Of a DNA stretch of 64,000 nucleotides, positions 55,370 through 64,000 are shown in pieces. The notes below the pieces were generated by a model. It was not told the origin of the DNA, did no database searches, and saw only the letters and a list, made by a program, of their open reading frames with translations. A program made the translations under genes and the position numbers. The stretch is from the NCBI RefSeq assembly GCF_021347895.1, contig NC_067116.1, forward strand, positions 35,475,639-35,539,638, given 5' to 3'. The DNA is from Acanthochromis polyacanthus (taxonomy: Eukaryota; Chordata; Actinopteri; Pomacentridae). Position 1 is the first letter of the stretch, and the number at the start of each line of letters is the position of its first letter.

Positions 55370-55615
55370 ACTTATGAAATCAGACATTTGATGATGTTGT
55401 CTAGCAACAGGGGCTCCACCCACAAGCAACCACAAGCCAACCTGATTCATCCAAAATAACCCCCAAAATGGCCATGTTAATCCAATATGCTTCAAACTCA
55501 ACTCATTTCTTCACGTCCTCAGCAATACACTTACTAAGTTTGATGGGGATCTGAAGTACAGCTGTCAGATATACAAAAACAAATTCACACATATTCCTTG
55601 ATTTATTTGTAAAAG
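55370..55615 (+). repeat. Diverged repeat family, copy 4
   Basis: Contains ctagcaacaggggctccacc, aataacccccaaaatggcc, caatacacttactaagtttg and attccttgatttat in the same order as copies 1 and 2. Confidence 0.55.
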
Positions 55616-57139
55616 TGGAAATTGTTGCCACAGGGAGAAGTATTTACTGTTGTAACGTTAAGACTGAAGACTAGAGTTAATGGTGTTTTTGCCATCGTCG
55701 CCTCTCCAGTTTGGCACAGCCTTCATCCAAATGTCAGAAAACCCAACTAAGTGCACATATTTGAAAATCTTGTTAAAACATTTCCCTCCACTTAAAATGT
55801 TATTTTCTGGTTGGTGGGCAACCATTGCTTCTTTGCCGTTTCTTTATTCTCTTCCCATCTATTTCCCGTAATTCCTCTTTAAACCACTTTGTAACTTCTC
55901 TCTTATTTGGTTCCTCGACATGTGAGAAACCAAGACACCAATGGGGTACATAAAAGTGTTCTGTTTTCTGTTAACTGTGAGTGCATGTGAGCTGTGCGTG
56001 AGAGAAATTCAACAGAACATTGAATTGGACACGCTTTTATTTCTGCCTTCTTATAAGCAAAGTGAGCAGTGAGAGGGAGAAAGCCAGTGGACACAGTGTA
56101 CAAAGACACAGAGGCTTTGAGGAGAGGCTTTTAAAAATATATATATCGCAAAATGAATAACTGAATCATCTGAGCAGTGAAATCAGATGAATGCTTTGTG
56201 TTATTCTGTTCAACAACAAAAGGGAGGGAGTGTTTAAAGGATGTGCACCGAATCATGTGGAACGGCAGTGATGTCTCCGTCTTTCACAACTGGTTCCACT
56301 CTGTGTGAATGAGCTTTGGCCAGTTGTCCAAGCAAAGCGCCCCAGCAGAGCAAAGGGCTTGAGGCTGCAATAATATTTGCCATAATTACCCAGAGAACAT
56401 AAACATAAATGCACCTGACTCAGCTGGGCTACCTGGTCGGTTCTGCTGTGTGTGTGTTGGTCTGTAGCAGGTGGTGCTACAGTAACTGTGTGCTCAGTTC
56501 GCCATGGGGTCGGTTTCAGTCTGCCAAAAACATCAGGCGGTTCCTTTGTTGCTTTTTGGTCTCCCTCGCTGACTTTCTTAATGTATTTTTAATGACTTTG
56601 AAACATTTCATGTTTACGCTCCCCTCTAGTTGACTAATCCACTTAAACTTATCTCTGTGTATCAAAGTTGTGTATTTAAAAGTTGTTTTTACGTGAACAT
56701 GATCCCCCTGTTACCTTAAAATGGCTTAGAGGTAACTCTACACCGTAAGTTCTTCTACATTGTATGGACTCAGCACACCAGCTCACCTACAACTTTGCTC
56801 AAACACTGTAAAACTATTCTGTGCTACACAATGGCAAGTTGTAATATTAGAGTAATCCAAATATGCATGTTAGCACCAGAAACTGATTTTGAAGAAGCAT
56901 AATGATTAGGAACCCCCCAATCTGCTAAACCTCAGCTAAAAAATGTTATCTCCATAGTAATGAGTGCATGTAAGCAAAAAATGCTTCCTGCATTAGAGTA
57001 ACTTGCAAGTTGTGCAGTGGCAATGTCACGTCAGATACATGAGTAACTGTGCATTTGAGCTATAAATTTGTCATTCTTGTCACTCCTGATGAGCCTGTTG
57101 ATTCTGCCACATCCTCATACTGACCCTACACCTCCCCTA
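55616..57139. other. Intergenic, no gene supported
   Basis: Unique-looking sequence with only chance frames. Confidence 0.4.
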
Positions 57140-57430
57140 ATGATCCAAATAGCAAACTCTGGGGCTGGCAAATGAAGTCAATGCAAAAACGGCAAATGCT
57201 GCAGTTCCTCAAACGGCCACTTGAGGCTGCTTCACAAGCAAGTCAATCCCCATAGACCCTCATATTAAAAGTTTTGGTTTCTATATCAAAATTCGTTGTT
57301 CATGAAAACTGTACAAAGGGTAAATTACTATATGGCTCACCTGTTTTAACTGAAATAAAGCTATTCAGCGCATAGCCACAACTGTGTGATAAACGGACGT
57401 TGTGCGTCTGCTCCACTCATGCTCCACCTC
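57140..57430 (+). repeat. Common teleost repeat fragment (tcaatccccatag type)
   Basis: Contains cggccacttgaggctgctt and aagtcaatccccatagaccc followed by an A/T-rich stretch, which are landmarks of a very frequent fish repeat. Confidence 0.55.
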
Positions 57431-58171
57431 TTTGCTTATGTTTGACTAGCAATAGTTGCTGCATTATCTCAAATATTGTTCAGTTTTTTTAAAAAAGAGA
57501 GTTCAGTAAAAGGTTGAGGCAGGATTTTTAGAATTCCATATGTCATCAGATCTGGATTTTTTTTTCTTAAAGTCATCCTCAAAAAATGACTTATCTGGGA
57601 GGCCCTTTTGAGGGTTCAATATCTACAGAAATGTAACTTACCATAGCCAGGGAATATGGTGAGGTAACAGATGTTTAGAGCAGATACAAATGATTGAACA
57701 GCTGCAGGACAGACCTAATGTTTAATAGCTGGCATTGCAAAATAGAAAAAGTGCAACATTTTCAAATAAGAGTGATGTTGGGGCACCAGAAATGTCATTA
57801 AGAACATATATTTGGATGAATTCAGATTTCCTATTAAAGACACAATCTTTGACATTTCACCAACTTTTAAGGACTCCAAAATCAGTAGAATTTGATGTTT
57901 GGCAAGCATTGTAAGCCCAGTTTCTAGTTCTATTTTTTTTGACATCCCAAAATGGTGACTCAGGCTCATAGGATCAAATGGTGTGCATAGGCATCTGTTT
58001 GTCGCTATTATAAGTGCAAAGTTGCATGTTGTTTCCATGTTGCCTTCATATTTAACTTTAACAACACATGAGGCTTATTTTATCTTAAATATTCCAAATA
58101 AACACTAAAGACAGAAACTGATGATAATTCTCCACCAGTCTCAATCACTCTCACATTTGGTGAAACAAATC
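57431..58171. other. Intergenic, no gene supported
   Basis: Nothing recognised. The 107-codon frame on the - strand at 57715-58038 has no family resemblance that I can name. Confidence 0.4.
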
Positions 58172-58768
58172 ATGGCAAGCGTTACAGCAACAAGACAAGT
58201 AAAACTGAGGAGTAATGCTGTAATAAAAGCAACAAAAGAAAACAATGAAAAAGAGTCATAATTCCTCAGCAGATTTATATTTCATTTCTTTGCAAAAAGT
58301 GAATTATTGTTGGGTCAGGGTTGTTGGTCTTAATGTCAAGTTTGTATTGTCTTCTCCTCCTCATTTTATTGGAGCTGGGATGAATGACACAAGATGAAAT
58401 ATTGGCGCCCAATAAATTTCAGCAGATGGGGGCCACTTGGGTTCATAAACTTTACCCTCTCATCGTCTTCATCTTGAATCCAGCCAACATTTTCCATCAC
58501 ACACACAGTCATTTGTTCAAGTGGCCTCCATCTGTTGATATTTACTGTGTGCCAATATTACATCTTCTGTCAACCATTCCAGATCCAATAAAATGAGAAG
58601 GAGAAGACAATACAAACTCGACATTAAAACCAACAGAGACACTAAAATGGCTTTTGACTGTTTCCTTTCTGCAAATAAATAAAACTCTTTCACATCGTTT
58701 TCTTTGGTTGCTTTCAGTACAACACTGATGTCACGCTTCACTCGTCTTGTTGTTACAGCACTTGTCAT
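58172..58768. repeat. Large inverted repeat of an ORF-bearing segment
   Basis: The segment at 58172-58445 (+) and the reverse complement of 58515-58768 are related along their whole length, separated by about 70 bp. Read on the - strand, the right arm is open for 83 codons from an ATG at 58768, with a basic start (TTRRVKRD), the block KATKEND and a hydrophobic stretch (LVSLLVLMSSLYCLLLLIL). The left arm begins with ATG at 58172 and a related peptide (TATRQVK, KATKENN) but stops early. I do not recognise the protein. Confidence 0.65.
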
Positions 58769-61127
58769 GACGTGTGTTATTAAATCTGAGATTTAAGGCA
58801 AAGCAAGCCTCGTATGCTGTTAAACTTTGACATGCAGACAACATGGAGGCAACTTGTAGCTGCACATTAAATAACAATATACTGTATACAAGTTTGTGCA
58901 CACCGGTTTTTGTGATCCTACGAATTAGTCCACATCACCATTTTGGTATGACCAAAAAACTAAAAACTGGAATCTTAGCTTACAAGACTTCCCACATATC
59001 TAATTCTACTGATGCCTGATACTGATGAGGTCTTAAAGGTTGCCAGAATGTGGAACAAACACCGCATTTAGTAGGAAACACGGAAATTTATGGGGCCCGA
59101 TATCCCCCATGTTTGAAAATTGTGCATTTTATTTACAGGGCCAACAATGAAGCATTTGGCTCTTGCTAGAGCCACTCAATCATTTGGATCTGCTGAAATT
59201 AATTTTGTCTGAATCCTCATAAAATTCTCCTGCTTGCGAAAGATATATTTCTGGGGACATGAAACCCTTAAAATGGCTTTCCAGATGAATATCACAGATG
59301 TTTTTTTGAGGGTGAAATTATTAAGATGAAAATATAAAATTAGATATTTTGACTGAATTTTGGCCTTCCACATGACAGCCTTCTGGTACTTAGGGAGCCA
59401 AGAGGTGATCGTGCCCGTACCACTGGAGGACAAACGATACTGAGCTGAATTTTTAACTGATTTTTCTGGACCTATGCAGGTGTCATACTGCCTCATAAAC
59501 AGTTTAGAAATTAACTCGTGCTTCTTGTAGCCAAGGCTGAAGCCATACTCGATGTTTCAAGAATAACCCAAACAGGACTTAGTTTGGGGTTTTCAACAAA
59601 ATCTGAGACAGTAAAGCAACATACTTCCTGAATTCTGTCTGCTTTGACACAGACTGACCCGGGAGACGGCCACTGACATGTTTATCTTTATATATTGTAA
59701 ATTATTGCATGTTACAGATGCACGAGGATGTGTAGTTTACAACTGACGCTCCAAAGAGACACAAGATAAGTGAGGCGGCCATTAAGTGCACGCGAATGTA
59801 CAGTTAAAAGCAAACAGTCAAGAAAACAGCTTTCTGTCTTCAAGTTTAAAGCAACATCATTAACCCTTATGTTGGGTTTATCAGACAAACACACAGACAC
59901 CCACAAGGCCTCTTCTTGGAACTCAGAACACTCTTACCCTCAGACAACAGAGATAGCAAACATCCCCAACTTGTTCACTGAAGAGGCTTTACTGAACACG
60001 TTAAAGACACGGCTTTGACATCCCTAAGTGAGCAGCGTAATGTGATTATAAGTTTAAAGTTCAAAGTAGCCCACTGTGAGTTCTTATGTTCACAGAAGAG
60101 CGGTCACAAGTGCGGATCCTTGTCTTACTCTCCCCTTATTACATTTTACACCCTTCCTCTCTGTCTCCAAGCCCTCGTTATCCTATCAGCGCTAAGTCTG
60201 CCATTACACGCAGGAACTGTCCACAGATTGAATTAGGAAGAGTATGGATCAATGAGAAAACGCTGTTAGCTCCGAGCGCGTGTGAGGTAGTGCAGCAGCT
60301 ACACATTTCCCCCCAGAAGCAGTCATATTGCCCTGTTGCAAATCACATGAAACTGAATCTCCTTATTTACCCCTCAGACTAGAGTCCAGCTTACCCTGAT
60401 TACCTCCAGTTATCCTGCAGATGATGACGCTCTCATGCTGTGGTTTAGAACTTTGTGTACAACTAACCAGCATGCAGCTCCTCTGTTCTTTCTACTTTGA
60501 GTGCAAACAGGAAAAACGACTTTACCTTTACTGTTACAGTAAACACAAACCTTTCCCCGAGTTGGCTCCAGTGTCATGAAGAAAGGGAAATAACAGAGGA
60601 GGGAGGTATGATTGATGGCTTTACCCCCTCTGGTTTTGAGATTCATACACTCTGTAACAGATCTAACCTACAACAGATGTGTGAGGTGTGTGCATGTGTG
60701 TGTGTGTGTGTGTGCGTGCATGAGGGAAAAAAAAACAAAAAAAACACTGGCCTCTCCTATCGTGTCGTTATTTCAAGCATCACTTGCTCAAGAATTAAAA
60801 GACAGGGTCGCAATTTTCTCAGGCATTTTTTTAATCAGGTGCACCTTTGCACATTGATAGAGCCTGCTGGGACCGTTCCTCATAGAAAAAATCCATCTTT
60901 AATGTGCTTCCAGTGTAAATATCGGCAGGAAAAGTCCTTGTTCTGCGTAGTGTTGGCGCTGTGGTGCCTGGAGAACTGTGTTTACTCTTAATTTATGCCC
61001 CCAATTGTTTTTTTAAAGGAGCCAATCCAGCAAAGGATAAACGCCCTGTACTGTCAAATGTCACATGTATGGTTAGTTTTGCATACTGATTTCACTCACA
61101 AATGGACCAATCATATGAGCACATTCG
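58769..61127. other. Intergenic, no gene supported
   Basis: Contains a short TG microsatellite at about 60692-60714. Frames of up to 164 codons (60497-60991, +) cross the microsatellite and A-rich runs and do not look like proteins. Confidence 0.4.
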
Positions 61128-61667
61128 TTAGCCTAGCCGCGCTAGACAACCCACGGCAATGAATTTAATTATCTTCCAGGGTGGGTCTAGTTACCCTCCA
61201 TAAGGCTCAAGGCTGGATTCTCCTAAAACTGGCCGGACGAATCACCATGAAGTGTAGAGTCAGAAGGCGGGCGTAACTAAGTGACGACAGAGGCGCGACG
61301 ATTCTGACAGAAACAACCGGAAACAACTAGCCTAGCCGCGCTAGACAACCCACGGCAACAAATTTAATTCTCTGCCAGGGTCGACAACAAAAATGACAAC
61401 AGTCGTAGAGCTCCATTAGCACCGACTCTGAATAATCTTTCTGTTAACATGTCTGTAATATACTTGAGCTTCACCCATTGACTGTATAAATAAGGCTTCA
61501 CCAAACTACCGCATCCTCTGATTTCTGGCGCTCTAGGAGCCTATTCGTTGCGCTGATTGGTTGTATACCTACCCAATTGCTGCAGAGTGATTTGATAGAC
61601 AACCTCCCTGTCGAGCGTGCCTAGAACCTTGTGTCTTCAGAAACATGGGTCTAGCAGGGCTAGGCTA
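61128..61667. mobile_element. hAT-like MITE with duplicated left end
   Basis: The ends are inverted: TTAGCCTAGCCGCGCTAGAC at left and GTCTAGCAGGGCTAGGCTA at right. Flanking 8-bp sequences are cacattcg (61120-61127) and cacattca (61668-61675), a near-perfect 8-bp target duplication as expected for hAT. A second copy of the left end (agcctagccgcgctagacaa) lies internally near 61330. The interior is non-coding. Confidence 0.75.
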
Positions 61668-62061
61668 CACATTCATTGTATTGCCCTACAACTGTCGAGT
61701 AAATTTGAAATGAACTTTTGAAAAGTGGTGGTATAGGCTACGTTACACATGGCTGTAATCAACAGAGTGGAAGTCAGAAACAAAACCAGTTGTCTGCCAA
61801 TGAAGAAAAACAACGCAAAGAGGAAGAGAAAAAAAATGGAAAGAAGAATGAAAAGAAGTCTTTAGGAGCTGTTTTCAATCAGACAAGTTGCAATTATTCT
61901 TTAATGTTCGCCGGTATTGGACCTATTTTCATGCTGTTCAGAGATAAAGACAATAAAGAAGCTGAAACAGCCGATCAGTCATGTGAGCTACATGTTTGCT
62001 ATTTATCTGAAAAGGGGGTTTCCAGTTACCCACAGAAGATGGGCAGATTATTAACCACCAA
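61668..62061. other. Intergenic, no gene supported
   Basis: An open frame with a Lys/Glu-rich start (61718-62176, +) runs into the next repeat and is not protein-like overall. Confidence 0.4.
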
Positions 62062-63010
62062 AATCAATCAATCAAACCTTTTTTCTGTAGCAAACTTCAT
62101 ACAGCTTAGTGTAGTTCAAAGTACTTCACACAGACTTAGGCCAATAAAAACTCCACACAAGAAGAGGTTAAAATAAAGTTGAAGTTCTAAAGGAATAAAT
62201 ATAAAAAAATGTCAATATGTAAAAAAAATAATTTAAAAACTAGGTAAAAATTGTATGAAAAGACAAAGCACAAACATATTAGAATCAAAATATCTTGTTA
62301 AAAAGACAGGAATAGAGTGAAGAAAAATAAAAATTCAACAACATAACAACAATTAAATGAATGTAAGAAATGTCTATACCACATACTTAATGAAAAGCCA
62401 GGCTGAAGAGGTGGGTTTCAAGTTTAAAGATTTAAACACTTCCAGCTGCTCCACCTCCTCAGGCAGATCGATCTTGCAGCTAAAAACGCTAAAAACTGCC
62501 TCACAAAAGGTTTTACTTTCTGCACTTTGGCACGACGGACAGACTCACGCCAGAGAACCTGAGGAGCTGAACTGGATCATATACTCTAAGCATGTGACAC
62601 TTATATGTGGGCACTATATGATAAAATGCTTCAAAAACAAGTGAAACTATTTTAAAATGAATACAGAAACTGACAGACAGCCAGTGTAAGAAGTTTAAAG
62701 CAGGTGTAATGTGTTTCCTCCTTGTGGTCTTTTGGTCTGGCTGAGTTCTGACATTGTTGATCAGATCAGATGAAAGAGAATTACACTGGTCAGGCCTGGT
62801 CAGGAAATAAAGGATGTATCACATTCTGTCTGTCACATAGAGAGAAACCGTGATATTTTTGAGGTGGTTAAACTCAGATTTGAACACTAACTCCAGATCT
62901 GACTCAAAGATCACACAAAGGTTTCATGCTTGGTGGCCTGGGGTAAATGCGTGGGACTTTCATTTTGTGGCCAGTTTCTCTCTGAATTTCTAACCTTCAG
63001 AGAGAAGTTC
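62062..63010 (+). repeat. Diverged interspersed repeat, copy B
   Basis: Begins near aatcaatcaatcaaacc, then agttcaaagtacttcacac, tgaagaggtgggtttcaag, cacctcctcaggcagatcg, tgacagacagccagtgtaag and gtgtaatgtgtttcctcct. This is the ordered signature of a common teleost repeat. The shorter copy A is at 42199-42640. Confidence 0.6.
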
Positions 63011-64000
63011 TGAAATTTTTGTTTACTATGGTAAACAAGGCTTGCAATTAATACTAGCCCAATGCCAATAACGTGAAACAACTTGAAATAACTTCTTTAT
63101 TAGTGCTTGCACACATGAAAATGGTATTTTTCTATCATCTGTTGGGTTTTCTATCAACTAGTAGCTCCTACAGACGTCCCTAAAAAGTTTTCTTTTTCTG
63201 ATGATTCGATTTGATCCATTTAATATTTTGTATCTGCCGATACCAGATATCTTTTTCCTAGAAAAATACTCAATTCAAGTATCGGTACCTGGTGGTGAAG
63301 CCTATAAATGTTTAATAGCTACCAGAGGAGGCAGGCAGTCTGTGTTGGCATTCAGAGGACATAATGGATATTTAGTGAGTAAAGTAGCACTGTGACAAAG
63401 ACTTGTCTGAGGCCTACCAACCTCAGGCCAGCAAACAAGTATTAAATTAAGCTGGGATAAAGTAGCTCAGTGATTTTACAGCTCAGTAGAACATCTAAAA
63501 GCTGTTTCTTGTGGGTTTTTTTTACATTTCTTTTTGCATTCCATTCACTACACAGGCCTAATGTATGAATACGGTATCAGATACATTCAAGATAAAGTAA
63601 ACTTGGAGTTTCAGTCAAAGATGAATTTATTTGTAACAAACATTCTGAATATTATAGAATGTTTGTAATTAAATAATTAAAAACTAAATTTCACAATTTT
63701 CAATATGTGTTTACAGAAGAGCTTTAAGGAAGCAAAGAAAACCGTCCCAAAAAACAAAAATGAAGGAGTTTTTTTCATGTAGCTTATTTGCATGGTTTGT
63801 GTTTCTCTGTCTGTGTTTTATTCAGATTTACTGACATTATCCCTACATATGATATTAATAGTCTGCCACATAGTAACTGCTGAATCTGCAGAAACACACA
63901 AAAAGGTTCCTTACTGCATACCACCATGTACGTCATTCTTACTGTAAACATGTCTTCATTAGGGCTGAAGATATTGGAAATGTTTTTAATTGTGTTTTTT
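63011..64000. other. Intergenic, no gene supported
   Basis: The region is A/T-rich. A small perfect hairpin (11-bp arms, 63636-63646 and 63656-63666) is present. The last 40 bases begin attagggctgaagatattg, which looks like the start of a further hAT-like repeat cut by the window edge. Confidence 0.4.

Noticed and set aside
59176..59496. 106-codon open frame on the - strand
   Set aside because: No family is recognised and codon composition looks like A/T-rich background.
60497..60991. 164-codon open frame on the + strand
   Set aside because: Composition reflects a TG microsatellite and A-rich tracts. No domain, splice support or family match.
61718..62176. 152-codon open frame with a Lys/Glu-rich start
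   Set aside because: It runs into the repeat at 62062. The charged run comes from an A/G-rich stretch. No recognisable domain.

Overview
This window is nuclear DNA from a ray-finned fish, most likely a spiny-rayed teleost. The evidence is three vertebrate genes with GT-AG introns and fish-type protein sequences, an AT-rich intergenic background, long CA/TG microsatellites, and many repeats of kinds common in teleost genomes (piggyBac-, hAT- and Tc1/mariner-like MITEs, tRNA-derived SINEs). It has no bacterial, viral or CRISPR features. Gene names come from reading the translations against remembered vertebrate proteins. No database search was run.

Layout. (1) Bases 1-1385 are the 3' end of pcsk9 on the + strand: part of the last intron, the last coding exon (894-1088) and the 3'UTR with its poly(A) signal. 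(2) Bases 1386 to about 3700 lie between convergent genes and are mostly transposon-derived. (3) From about 3700 to 41192 on the - strand is a complete usp24 gene. I rebuilt 67 coding exons (7866 nt, 2621 codons plus stop), all with GT-AG borders and consistent phase. The total is within one residue of my remembered human USP24 length (2620 aa). The tail-to-tail pcsk9-usp24 arrangement matches human 1p32. (4) About 1.9 kb separates usp24 from a head-to-head gene. (5) Bases 43110-45723 on the + strand are bloc1s2 in five coding exons (179 aa). (6) Bases 46045-64000 hold no gene I can support. They contain a mosaic of decayed repeats, including a fossil mariner transposase and several unusual palindromes.

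Function. usp24 encodes a giant deubiquitinase: N-terminal UBA, long helical-repeat scaffold, ubiquitin-like domain, Cys/His/Asp USP catalytic domain with a zinc ribbon, and a helical C-terminal region. bloc1s2 encodes a shared subunit of the BLOC-1 and BORC complexes, which act in lysosome-related organelle biogenesis and lysosome positioning. pcsk9 encodes the secreted regulator of LDL-receptor turnover. They are neighbours, not an operon.

Best leads. A (UG)54 tract sits ten bases upstream of the acceptor of an in-frame usp24 exon, where a polypyrimidine tract would normally be. A perfect CLEAR palindrome plus an M-box lie just upstream of the bloc1s2 start codon. A TISU-like ATG opens a 16-codon uORF in usp24. 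Two adjacent perfect hairpins lie inside an old repeat. An inverted pair of related ORF-bearing segments lies at 58.2-58.8 kb. A tiny foldback element with 9-bp flanking repeats lies in the usp24 3'UTR.
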